Positions 27,385-35,569 of a stretch of 64,000 nucleotides of DNA are shown in pieces. The translations under genes were made by a program, and so were the position numbers. The stretch comes from Spirosoma endophyticum (lineage in GTDB: Bacteria; Bacteroidota; Bacteroidia; Cytophagales; Spirosomataceae): contig NZ_FOLQ01000002.1 in the NCBI RefSeq assembly GCF_900112365.1, forward strand, positions 310,001 through 374,000, in the 5' to 3' direction. The notes below the pieces were generated by a model. That model worked only from the letters and a program-made list of their open reading frames with translations, was not told the origin of the DNA and did not search any database. How positions within the stretch are numbered: the stretch's first letter is position 1; each line of letters starts with the position of its first letter.

Positions 27385-28374
27385 ATGATTCGTAATACCT
27401 ATTTGGCCTGCTTACTCTGCCTTATTACGTTGTGGCTGACGGCCTGCAACACCGACGATCCCGAATTCAACGCCCCGGTTACGCCCGAACGTATTGCCTT
27501 CTCCTCAAGTCGCCTTTACCCCGAGGGTATTACCTACTCGACGGTACTCGACAAGTTTCTGGTCAGTTCCATTACGCAGGGAAAAATTGGTACGGTAGAT
27601 CAAAATGGACGATATGCCGATCTGATAACAGACAGCCTGCTTATCAGTAGTCTTGGTATGAAAGTACAGAATGGCCGTCTGTATGTATGCAATGGCGATC
27701 AGGGCGTATCGACTAAAAGCACGGCCCAGACGACGGGTAAAACGGCCGGTCTGTACATTTATGATCTTAGTACCCGGCAGGCCCTGCGCCGGATCAATCT
27801 GACCACATTGTATCCAAATGCAAGCCATTATGCGAATGACATGGCATTCGATTCGCTCGGAAATGCGTATGTAACAGATTCTTTCGCGCCGGTCATTTAT
27901 AAAGTACCTGCTGATACAACGCGCCCCAGCCTATTGATTAATTCACCACTTTTTTCGGGCGCGCCGGGGACGATCAACCTGAATGGCATCGTTTATCACC
28001 CCGGTAAGTACCTGATTGTGGTGAAATCGAATGAAGGAAAGTTATTTAAAGTGGATCTGGCCAATCCAAGCAATATTACGGAAATAACGGGCGTGAGCCT
28101 GCCAAATGGCGATGGTATGTTGTTGTATAACAATGATTTATACGTAGTGAACGGTCGAAATAAAGTCTCGCAGATACGAAGCACGGACGGCTGGAAAACC
28201 GCTTCCGTTATCAAAACGGATTCCGTTGGCTATGATCAGGCTACGACCAACGTATTATTTAATGACAAGATTTACACAATTAATGCTCGTATCGGTGAGG
28301 TAAGTGCCGCCGTAGCCGCCAAAAATCCATCGTTGCTACAGTCTAACGGATATAGTATTCAGCAGTTCAAGTAG
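27385..28374 (+). CDS. Surface lipoprotein with SMP-30/gluconolactonase-like beta-propeller
   Basis: A lipoprotein signal peptide with lipobox LTAC (Cys21) precedes about 300 residues with repeated propeller-like strands: YPEGITYSTVLDKFLVSSI, HYANDMAFDSLGNAYVTDSF, LNGIVYHPGKYLIVVKSNEG and LPNGDGMLLYNNDLYVVNG. The spacing of these G(I/M)-x-(F/Y) strands is that of SMP-30/NHL-type propellers. Enzyme activity cannot be predicted; the role may be ligand binding or lactone hydrolysis. It is a single-gene unit closed by a strong terminator. Confidence 0.8.
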   Translation: MIRNTYLACLLCLITLWLTACNTDDPEFNAPVTPERIAFSSSRLYPEGITYSTVLDKFLVSSITQGKIGTVDQNGRYADLITDSLLISSLGMKVQNGRLYVCNGDQGVSTKSTAQTTGKTAGLYIYDLSTRQALRRINLTTLYPNASHYANDMAFDSLGNAYVTDSFAPVIYKVPADTTRPSLLINSPLFSGAPGTINLNGIVYHPGKYLIVVKSNEGKLFKVDLANPSNITEITGVSLPNGDGMLLYNNDLYVVNGRNKVSQIRSTDGWKTASVIKTDSVGYDQATTNVLFNDKIYTINARIGEVSAAVAAKNPSLLQSNGYSIQQFK

Positions 28375-28422
28375 TTGGTTCTGGTGCGGGGGTCGGTCCG
28401 GCGTTCCGGTGAACCCGAGCCA

Positions 28423-28476
28423 GCCATAAACAGAAGAACCCGAACCTGTCAAGCGTTCGGGTCCTTCTGTTTATGG
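28423..28476. terminator. Bidirectional terminator between the lipoprotein and DUF1080 genes
   Basis: A near-perfect 23-bp stem (28423-28445 with 28454-28476, one mismatch) and 8-base loop. There is no long T tract, but its position between convergent genes supports the role. Confidence 0.75.
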
Positions 28477-28493
28477 CACTGTAGTACGTACTA

Positions 28494-29138
28494 TTAATCA
28501 GGCAGCACCTTCACCATGATGTCTTTGTAATAGATAACGCTTTTGGGGTCGTGGCCTTGCAGGGCAATGGTGCCGTGGCTCAAATGGCGTTTGTCTTTGC
28601 GGCCGGGTGCGCTCAGGCTGTCAGCTTCCGTGTAGTCATTAATGATTTTGTCATTTATGCGAACCGTTACTTTCTTACCCTGCACCGTGATTTGCTCCGT
28701 ATACCATTCGTCGTCTTTCACAAATACATCTTTCACGTCCTGAAACGAATAAACGCTGCCCGTTTTGCGCCAGTCGGTATGGCTCTGGTTCACCTGGATT
28801 TCGTAGCCCTGAGAAGGCCAGCCCGTTTCCTGGTAAGCGGTGTGAATAAACATACCTGAGTTGGCGCCGGGCATGGTTTTGACTTTCGCTTTCCACTCGA
28901 AATTTTTGAAATCGTGGTTGCCTACAGGGCCTTCGTAGAATAAGTGTGCCCGTGGGCCGGCCACCATAATAGTGCCATCTTTAATGCTGAACGTACTGGC
29001 GTTGTCACCAACTTTCCAACCGTTAAATGTCTTGCCGTCAAAAATGCTGACCCAGCCATCGGCCTTGGGGTGACTGATGAAGCTGATGCAGAAACCAACT
29101 ACTAGCGTGGCCGCTAAAAGAGTCAATCGAGTTTTCAT
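28494..29138 (-). CDS. DUF1080 (3-keto-disaccharide hydrolase domain) secreted protein
   Basis: A 214-residue protein with signal peptide (residues 1-24) and a DUF1080 concanavalin-like jelly roll: WVSIFDGKTFNGWKVGD at the start, ANSGMFIHTAYQETGWPSQG and YEIQVNQSH in the middle, and GTIALQGHDPKSVIYYKDIMV at the end. The domain is found in secreted proteins of Bacteroidota and Planctomycetota, some of which cleave 3-keto-glycosides. The DGW/GYE(I/V)Q features are intact. It is a single gene; no 3-keto-glycoside dehydrogenase is encoded nearby. Confidence 0.92.
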   Translation of the reverse strand: MKTRLTLLAATLVVGFCISFISHPKADGWVSIFDGKTFNGWKVGDNASTFSIKDGTIMVAGPRAHLFYEGPVGNHDFKNFEWKAKVKTMPGANSGMFIHTAYQETGWPSQGYEIQVNQSHTDWRKTGSVYSFQDVKDVFVKDDEWYTEQITVQGKKVTVRINDKIINDYTEADSLSAPGRKDKRHLSHGTIALQGHDPKSVIYYKDIMVKVLPD

Positions 29139-29313
29139 AAGGATAGGGCGAGTTGTGTTTTAGAATCGTCCATCATCAAAAGCATGAAAGTGGTAAAAAC
29201 TAATCGTACTACGTATTGCATATGAATTTTGGCCCTCTTTATTTACCTGATAAAAAGAGTTTAGGGTGCAGTTCTACGTCGTCCAGCCAATGGCCTATAG
29301 AGTAAAAAATTGA

Positions 29314-29352
29314 GCTAAATCAGAATTATAATTACCATAATTCTGATTTAGC
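29314..29352. repeat. Perfect 16-bp palindromic hairpin
   Basis: gctaaatcagaattat (29314-29329) pairs perfectly with 29337-29352 across a 7-base loop. There is no adjacent stop codon to terminate; it sits about 100 bases upstream of the ABC-F gene and 175 bases upstream of the DUF1080 gene. It may be an operator or part of a leader RNA. Confidence 0.7.
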
Positions 29353-29431
29353 GTGAAAAAGAGCCATTTATTTGGCCACTAAGACCAGACCTGCTCCCAA
29401 AACTGCCTGATTCCATGCAAGAACACTGCTC

Positions 29432-29448
29432 TAATTTTGGTAAATTTG
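29432..29448 (+). promoter_or_regulatory. Tandem -7 elements before the ABC-F gene
   Basis: TAATTTTG (29432-29439) and TAAATTTG (29441-29448) both match TAnnTTTG exactly. The first would give a leader of only a few bases. No clear -33 TTTG was identified. Confidence 0.4.
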
Positions 29449-29452
29449 CGGT

Positions 29453-31438
29453 ATGATTTCCATTACAAATCTCTCTTATTATCTCGGTAGCCGGGCGCTT
29501 TATGAAAATGCATCGCTACACATCAAGCCAAATCAAAAAATTGGTCTGATTGGGCTGAACGGCACCGGAAAGTCGACGTTACTACGTATCATAAACGGCG
29601 AATACCAGGCCGACGGAGGAACAATATCGAAAGCAGGCGACGTAACCATCGGCTTCCTGAATCAGGATTTACTATCCTACCAGACCGACGATTCCATCCT
29701 GTCAGTGGCCATGCAGGCATTTGAACGGCAGAATGAATTGCAAATCAAGATTGAGGAATTGCTCCACAAAATGGAGACCAATTATACCGATGATCTGGTT
29801 GATAAATTAGGGAAGGCGCAGGAAGAATTCGACGCCCTTGATGGCTACACGATCCAGGCCAGAGCCGAAGAAATTCTGGAAGGTCTCGGTTTCTCAACCG
29901 ACGATCTGCACCGGCCTTTGAAGTTGTTTTCGGGGGGATGGCGGATGCGGGTTATGCTCGCGAAGTTGCTGTTGCAGAAGCCCTCGCTGTTGATGCTCGA
30001 TGAGCCGACCAACCACCTGGACTTACCATCCATTCAGTGGGTTGAAAAATACGTTCAGAACTATGAAGGTGCCGTAATTGTGGTTTCCCACGATCGCGAA
30101 TTCATTGATAATGTGGTTGATACCATTGTTGAGGTATCGGGCGCGAAATTGAATTACTACGCGGGCGACTACTCGTACTATATGGAAGAGAAAGCGCTAC
30201 GTAATGAGATTCAGAAAGGCGCTTTTGAAAACCAGCAGGCTAAAATCCGGCAAACGGAACGGTTTATCGAACGATTCAAGGCGAAAGCGTCAAAGGCTAA
30301 ACAGGCGCAAAGTCGGGTGAAACAACTCGAACGCATGGAGCTTGTCGACGATGTGATCGACAGCAATGCACGGGTCAATTTCAAGTTTAACTTCTCGCAG
30401 CAACCCGGTCGGCACATTCTGCACCTGGATGATATTTCGAAAGCGTACGGCGAGAAACGTATCCTGACCCATTCCACGGCCCGGCTCGAACGGGGTGATA
30501 AAGTGGCCCTGATTGGGGCAAACGGACGTGGGAAATCGACACTGCTACGTATCATTTCGGGTTCAGAACCTATCAACGGTGAGCGCGTACTGGGCTATAA
30601 CGTATCGTTTAGCTTCTACGCCCAGCATCAGCTTGAGTCACTTCGGGTAGACGATTCGATGCTGGACGAACTCAAGCAGGCCAACCCGACCAAATCGGAT
30701 GGCGAACTCCGTGGTGTACTGGGCTGCTTCCTGTTTTCGGGCGACGATGTATTCAAGAAAATCAAAGTGCTGTCCGGGGGCGAAAAGTCACGCGTAGCCC
30801 TGGCGAAGGTGTTACTCTCACAAGCGAACTTCCTGCTGCTTGACGAACCGACCAACCACCTGGACATGCAGTCGGTGAATATTCTGATTCAGGCGTTGCA
30901 ACAGTACGAAGGTACCTACGTAGTGGTTTCTCACGACCGGTATTTCGTATCGCAGATCGCCAACAAAATCTGGTATATCGAAGACGAACAGATCAAGGAA
31001 TATCCGGGCACCTACGACGAATATGAATGGTGGCAGGAAGAGCGTAAAGCGCAGGGCATTGTGCCGTCGAAACAACCCGTCGACAACTCGAAGATGCAAC
31101 CCGTAACCAGTCCCGCACCCGCTGCAAATGGTCATGCAACAAACGGGAAGTCAGCCACAAATGGTCGCGCATCGGAAGATGAACGGAAGGAATGGCAGAA
31201 GACGCTTAAGAATCTGACTCGTCAGGCGCAGGAGTCGGAAACCAAAATCGCCCAGTTGGAAGATCGCAAAAAATGGCTGGAAACTGAACTGGCCAACCCA
31301 GCCACCTATGGCGATGATAAGCTAATGCAGGCCAAAAACGACGAGTACCGACACGTAGTGGCTCAAATTAATCAGTTACAGGACGAGTGGGAGTTGGCCA
31401 TGCTGGAAGCTGAAGAATGGGAAAAGAAATTGGCATAG
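29453..31438 (+). CDS. ABC-F family ribosome-associated ATPase
   Basis: The 661-residue protein has two ABC domains and no membrane segment. Domain 1: Walker A GLNGTGKST (about 36-44), signature LFSGGWRMRV, Walker B LLMLDEPTNHLD. Domain 2: GANGRGKST (about 350), VLSGGEKSRVALA, LLLDEPTNHLD. The linker between them is rich in Lys/Arg/Gln (FIERFKAKASKAKQAQSRVK), as in the P-site tRNA interaction motif of ABC-F proteins, and the C-terminus is a coiled coil (about 565-660) after an Asn/Ala/Ser-rich spacer, as in Uup-type members. These proteins act on translating ribosomes or give antibiotic protection; which subfamily is not certain. Confidence 0.95.
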   Translation: MISITNLSYYLGSRALYENASLHIKPNQKIGLIGLNGTGKSTLLRIINGEYQADGGTISKAGDVTIGFLNQDLLSYQTDDSILSVAMQAFERQNELQIKIEELLHKMETNYTDDLVDKLGKAQEEFDALDGYTIQARAEEILEGLGFSTDDLHRPLKLFSGGWRMRVMLAKLLLQKPSLLMLDEPTNHLDLPSIQWVEKYVQNYEGAVIVVSHDREFIDNVVDTIVEVSGAKLNYYAGDYSYYMEEKALRNEIQKGAFENQQAKIRQTERFIERFKAKASKAKQAQSRVKQLERMELVDDVIDSNARVNFKFNFSQQPGRHILHLDDISKAYGEKRILTHSTARLERGDKVALIGANGRGKSTLLRIISGSEPINGERVLGYNVSFSFYAQHQLESLRVDDSMLDELKQANPTKSDGELRGVLGCFLFSGDDVFKKIKVLSGGEKSRVALAKVLLSQANFLLLDEPTNHLDMQSVNILIQALQQYEGTYVVVSHDRYFVSQIANKIWYIEDEQIKEYPGTYDEYEWWQEERKAQGIVPSKQPVDNSKMQPVTSPAPAANGHATNGKSATNGRASEDERKEWQKTLKNLTRQAQESETKIAQLEDRKKWLETELANPATYGDDKLMQAKNDEYRHVVAQINQLQDEWELAMLEAEEWEKKLA

Positions 31439-31442
31439 CCAG

Positions 31443-31496
31443 TTTTTACACAATAAAAGCCGGAGCGTTCACCACCTCCGGCTTTTATTGTGTAAA
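31443..31496. terminator. Strong bidirectional terminator after the ABC-F gene
   Basis: A perfect stem of about 21 bp (ttttacacaataaaagccgga with its complement) around a 10-base loop, between the ABC-F gene (+) and the TonB receptor gene (-). Confidence 0.9.
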
Positions 31497-31541
31497 AGCG
31501 TTTCAGATTAGCTAAGGATTTCCACTACGTAACAAATCGCT

Positions 31542-33812
31542 CTACCAGAAATAGGTTAAGCTCAGCCGGGCGAAGAAAGGTATGCCGGGCGTAAAATGAA
31601 TTTCATCGACTGAAGCAGCTTCACCCTTTAGCCGGCTTTCCGTAGCAAACTGGGTTTCTTTCCAGCGGGTGTTCAGCAGGTTCTGCACCGAAAGCCCCAA
31701 CGTGTAATGCTTTCGAGCGTAATTCGCCTGCATGTCAGTGACGAAATAGCCTTTGGCTACGATTGAGTTGTCTTCATTAGCTGTTCGGCTAGCCATGTAC
31801 CGGTAACGTAGCGAACCGCTTAACCCATACTGCGTTTGCAGCGACAGGCCGCCCGTTGACGTAAACACGGGGGCCAGTGGCAGGTAGTTTTGCCCGGCTT
31901 CGGCGTCAAGCGATCGGGGATTGGCCGTGTTCAGATCAAGGTCAGCAAACAGACTTTTGGTCAGCTGATACCGAACCGATACATCTATACCCTGCCGACG
32001 GGACCGGCCACTCGGCTCAACAACCCCTTCATCACCAACGTAGACAAACTCCTGCTGCATCCACAAATACCAGGCAGCCGCATTAATCAGCAGTTTAGGA
32101 AACGGTTTAAAAATGACACCTAAATCGGACCCATACGCACCTGGCAAAATCTCGCGTCCGTTCTGGGCCGTCACCACACGGGCATCATTGGAATGAAATC
32201 CTTTTCCCGTGTTTAAATAGAACTGAAGCCTGGGATTAATCGTGTAATAAAAATTCAGCCTGGGCGATACAGTCGCCTGCGTTGCCCGCCTGGTTGTAGC
32301 GGCCGGGGTAGCCAGTAAATCCTCATATTGGGAGCGAAAATAATCAATCCGCACCCCGGCATTAACGGTGAAGTGGCTCGTTACCTGAACCAACTCATCT
32401 GCATAGAGCGCAGCATTGATTTCGTTGACATTACCAAGCTGAATCGGGTTTAGCGTCTCCACCCGATTTTTGGTGTGCGACAGTTCCGTGCCCTGCGTCA
32501 GATCCTGGCGGTACTGTGCACCCAGAGTCGTTGTCCAACTGGTTTTACCCAGACTCGTTTGTGTGGCATAGCTGCCATTGTACCCAAACAGATTCCGGTG
32601 TTCTTTCTGCCGAATCTGGTCGCCATTGACACTATCTTTCAAAAAGAAGGTGAAGTTGGAATACAGCTCAAAGGAGTAATTACTGTAGAAAAACTGGTTC
32701 TTGATGGTGTGATTACGTGGGGTTACCGTCACCAATTGAGCATTGACATTTGTCCGACTCGTCTCTCCGCCTTCGGTAGGATCAACGGAGCCGAACCAGC
32801 TAATCAAACCGGAAGCCACGGCTCGATCAGGAATCTGCCCCGAATGATTCCACTTGCTCCAGAACGTAGAGCCCGTCAACGTTAGCTCTGTGTTAGCCGC
32901 CAGGTGGTCATGATACTTTCCGACTACATTTATTCGCTTGAAGTGCTGTGGATTGTCGAAATACGAGTTCGTATATGAATACTCCGATGCCAGATAAGCC
33001 GATTGGTTTTTTTTCCTGCTTCCCGGCCCCAAGAGATTCAGTCCAACCACAGCCCGATACGTATCAAACTGACCGGCTTCCAGTTTGACAAAGGACCGGT
33101 CCAGGACAGTGCGCGTTCTGAAGTCGGCCCAGCCCGCCGTAGCCAGATTGCCCTTATCGGTCGTATAAGGCCCTTTTTTAAAGTCTACTCCGTCGACCAG
33201 TTCCGGAATCACAAAATGCAAATCGGCATACCCTTGTCCGTGGGCGTGAGAAACCATGTTGACGGGCAGGCCATCGACGGTCAGCCGAATATCGGTTCCA
33301 TGGTCTAAATCGAAGCCCCGCAGGAAAATCTGTTCCGCTTTGCCACCCCCGGCGTGTTGGCCTATAAACAAGCCGGGCACGGACCGGAGAATTTCCTGCG
33401 AATTGGTGATAGGGCGTAGTTTAATGTCCAGGCTACTAATAAGTTGCTGGTCATGGGCCCGCTGCGCCGAAACCTGTACCTGCTCCAGTTGAATGGGCGC
33501 ACTGACCAGAGTGACGTTAAGAAACGTAGTACGATCATCGTTTACTGTCGCTATAACTGACTGATTTTGAAAGCCCACATGAGAGAACTCCAGTTTATAA
33601 GGAGCCGCTACAAGGTCTGTGAACCGAAACTGTCCCTGGTCATTGGTAAGCGTTAGTTTACTCAACCCCGTCAATTGAACCGATACGTTAAGTAGTGGCA
33701 AATGCGTCGATTGGTCGTAGACAATCCCGGAAATAGTGCCCAGATGCGCAAACGCTACCTGGAATGTGCACAGTCCCAATACCAGCGTAGTAAGTACGGT
33801 CTTTAATTTCAT
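31542..33812 (-). CDS. TonB-dependent receptor with His-rich plug, probably metal-related
   Basis: A 756-residue outer membrane receptor with signal peptide (1-22), carboxypeptidase-like domain (SGIVYDQSTHLPLLNVSVQL), plug (about 120-240) and a beta-barrel ending FFARLSLTYFW. The plug is unusually rich in His: FIGQHAGGGK, GFDLDHGTDIRL and VNMVSHAHGQGYADLHF. The gene precedes a HupE/UreJ-type transporter gene (23-base gap, same strand and downstream of it in transcription order), and this pairing suggests uptake of nickel, cobalt or a metal complex rather than a glycan. No SusD partner exists here. The substrate is inferred. Confidence 0.92.
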   Translation of the reverse strand: MKLKTVLTTLVLGLCTFQVAFAHLGTISGIVYDQSTHLPLLNVSVQLTGLSKLTLTNDQGQFRFTDLVAAPYKLEFSHVGFQNQSVIATVNDDRTTFLNVTLVSAPIQLEQVQVSAQRAHDQQLISSLDIKLRPITNSQEILRSVPGLFIGQHAGGGKAEQIFLRGFDLDHGTDIRLTVDGLPVNMVSHAHGQGYADLHFVIPELVDGVDFKKGPYTTDKGNLATAGWADFRTRTVLDRSFVKLEAGQFDTYRAVVGLNLLGPGSRKKNQSAYLASEYSYTNSYFDNPQHFKRINVVGKYHDHLAANTELTLTGSTFWSKWNHSGQIPDRAVASGLISWFGSVDPTEGGETSRTNVNAQLVTVTPRNHTIKNQFFYSNYSFELYSNFTFFLKDSVNGDQIRQKEHRNLFGYNGSYATQTSLGKTSWTTTLGAQYRQDLTQGTELSHTKNRVETLNPIQLGNVNEINAALYADELVQVTSHFTVNAGVRIDYFRSQYEDLLATPAATTRRATQATVSPRLNFYYTINPRLQFYLNTGKGFHSNDARVVTAQNGREILPGAYGSDLGVIFKPFPKLLINAAAWYLWMQQEFVYVGDEGVVEPSGRSRRQGIDVSVRYQLTKSLFADLDLNTANPRSLDAEAGQNYLPLAPVFTSTGGLSLQTQYGLSGSLRYRYMASRTANEDNSIVAKGYFVTDMQANYARKHYTLGLSVQNLLNTRWKETQFATESRLKGEAASVDEIHFTPGIPFFARLSLTYFW

Positions 33813-33835
33813 CGACTGTAAGGTTGCTAACGGGC

Positions 33836-35173
33836 CTAACGTGAACCTGCCTGATGTGGCCCGGCCTGTTTCATTCGCCAGGTCAGAAATAAAGCCAGGC
33901 CAGCCAGCAAAACTAGTAGATAAGGCGCATAACCAGCTACCTGTTCTACTTCTTTTGTCAGCCCGTTAGCCTTACCGGTAACTCGCTCAGCAGCCCAGCC
34001 GATAGCGGCCACGGCGGCCAGAAAAGCACCGATCAACCGTACTGTCTGGTATGCCGGTGTACGGCTCAGGAGCATTAGCCAGGGAATCGTCAGGGCGATT
34101 ACCAGCAGTTGCATGAGTTCGATACCCAGGTTGAAACCCAGAATGCTCAACGCCATCGGACCAGTATCCAGGTGCAAATTGGCTAGTGTATCAGCGAACG
34201 CCAGCCCATGAATCAGGCCAAATCCGGCTGCTATCCAGGGCTCCCGGCCAGCAAACAAAGGCCGTACGGCATGAGCCGCCGACACTAGAATGGACACCGC
34301 AATGAGTAATTCGACAGGTTGGCTGGGTAACCGAAGCCAGCCCATCGCTCCCAGTAGCAGCGTTAACGAGTGCCCGACTGTAAACGCAGTCACGATCAGC
34401 AAAATGTGGTGAAGACTGTAGCGAACGCCCCCAAATCGGCCCCATCGACCATTAGCAATCAGCAACGGTGCAGGCAGCAGGAGTACCAGCAAAAACAGTA
34501 GATGGTCCGTTCCTCCGGCAATGTGCTGCATCCCGAGCCGTACCATGGACTTAAATCCCGTCCATGCACTACCTGATTCAAGACTGATCGTAAGAGGAAG
34601 AACTCGGTTATTCACAATATCCAGACTAATGATGCCCACCTGAGTTGGGGAAGCATCAGCCACCAGCCCCCGTTCCCAATCTTGCTGGACTGATACCAGG
34701 ATTTTATGTGTAACCACCTGATGCAGGACGACATCATACTGAAAGACAAACCGCCGAACATCGGCTCCTGCAGGGGGAATAAGTCGGACTTGCGCCGTCA
34801 ATTCGCGGTATACTCCGTTAATGAGGTTTTTGGTTTCCTGCACCGCCAACGTGCCCACTGATACGTTCCAAGCTCGTCCATCAGGGCTTTGCGGGCGGAT
34901 GTGTTGGGCCAGATACGCTCGCAATTGAGGGCCAAGCCGATCCACCAGCATAGCGGACGAATCATTGACGGCATGACCAAAAGCCGCCTGTAGCTCATTT
35001 AGCGGAATCTGCAGCTCGGCGTCGATTCGGTCGGCATGAACGCTAAGCAGCACCACCGAATTGGGCATTGGGTGAGCGATAACGGTGTTTGGCAACCCTA
35101 GTGCCATAAGGCTCATCAGAAAAACCATCAGCCATCCGAATGGACGGCTGATCGGAAAAAACAGATACTTCAT
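33836..35173 (-). CDS. HupE/UreJ_2 family membrane protein
   Basis: The 445-residue inner membrane protein begins with a signal-like helix and the conserved HPMPNS motif, followed by a periplasmic domain (about 40-210), then about six to seven TM helices carrying family motifs GGTDHLLFLL, TAFTVGHSLTLLLG, GFGLIHGLAFA and LGFNLGIELMQL. The His and Asp residues in these helices are the likely metal ligands. HupE/UreJ proteins move nickel or cobalt in hydrogenase and urease operons, but neither enzyme is encoded here. It lies directly upstream of the TonB receptor and probably forms a transport unit with it. Confidence 0.9.
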   Translation of the reverse strand: MKYLFFPISRPFGWLMVFLMSLMALGLPNTVIAHPMPNSVVLLSVHADRIDAELQIPLNELQAAFGHAVNDSSAMLVDRLGPQLRAYLAQHIRPQSPDGRAWNVSVGTLAVQETKNLINGVYRELTAQVRLIPPAGADVRRFVFQYDVVLHQVVTHKILVSVQQDWERGLVADASPTQVGIISLDIVNNRVLPLTISLESGSAWTGFKSMVRLGMQHIAGGTDHLLFLLVLLLPAPLLIANGRWGRFGGVRYSLHHILLIVTAFTVGHSLTLLLGAMGWLRLPSQPVELLIAVSILVSAAHAVRPLFAGREPWIAAGFGLIHGLAFADTLANLHLDTGPMALSILGFNLGIELMQLLVIALTIPWLMLLSRTPAYQTVRLIGAFLAAVAAIGWAAERVTGKANGLTKEVEQVAGYAPYLLVLLAGLALFLTWRMKQAGPHQAGSR

Positions 35174-35182
35174 GAGAGATAG

Positions 35183-35520
35183 TTACTTGGTTCCTCTGTA
35201 ATCGGTGGTTTGGTCACGCCAGACCGAGTGCGAGTGCGGTGTATCTTTAATGATAACCCCACCCTGATACGAAAATTCGATTCAGACGTTTGGCTCATCG
35301 AAGCGGATGTAATCATTCCAGGAAGCCACGGCGGTTGTTCCTGAGCGGGCAATATACGTATCAGCTAACTGAGATGTATACTTGGCCAGCACGGGGCGGC
35401 TGTAGTAGCATTCAGGTCATTGACATACAGCTTGATCGCCTTCAGCACCAGGGCCTGTTTGTCCGCACTGAGATTACCTACCTTCAGACCTGTTTTCGTG
35501 GTGGGCTCGATTTAGTTTAT
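35183..35520 (-). pseudogene. Decayed tandem copy of the DUF3500 gene (C-terminal part)
   Basis: The minus strand encodes an obvious relative of the C-terminus of the adjacent DUF3500 protein: VLKAIKLYVNDLNATTAA, then after a one-base deletion VLAKYTSQLADTYIA and WNDYIRFDEPNV, an in-frame TGA where the intact copy has Trp, then IEFSYQGGVIIKDTPHSHSV and a terminal TDYRGTK with TAA at 35183-35185. The rest of the gene is missing, with unrelated sequence beyond about 35510. It is thus a broken duplicate, located just upstream of the hupE-like start. Confidence 0.85.
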
Positions 35521-35569
35521 TCAGGTTGCTTCTTAAGTCGAGCCGATACAGCAGGCCCTGATTGGTCTG

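Larger units (their letters stand above)
29139..29452. other. Divergent intergenic region with palindrome and ABC-F promoter candidates
   Basis: The 314 bases hold no gene. They contain a perfect hairpin at 29314-29352 and two overlapping TAnnTTTG matches just before the ABC-F start. Confidence 0.6.

Noticed and set aside
28423..28476. Possible member of the word-repeat hairpin family
   Set aside because: The stem is not made of repeated short words and lies between convergent genes, so it is a normal terminator.
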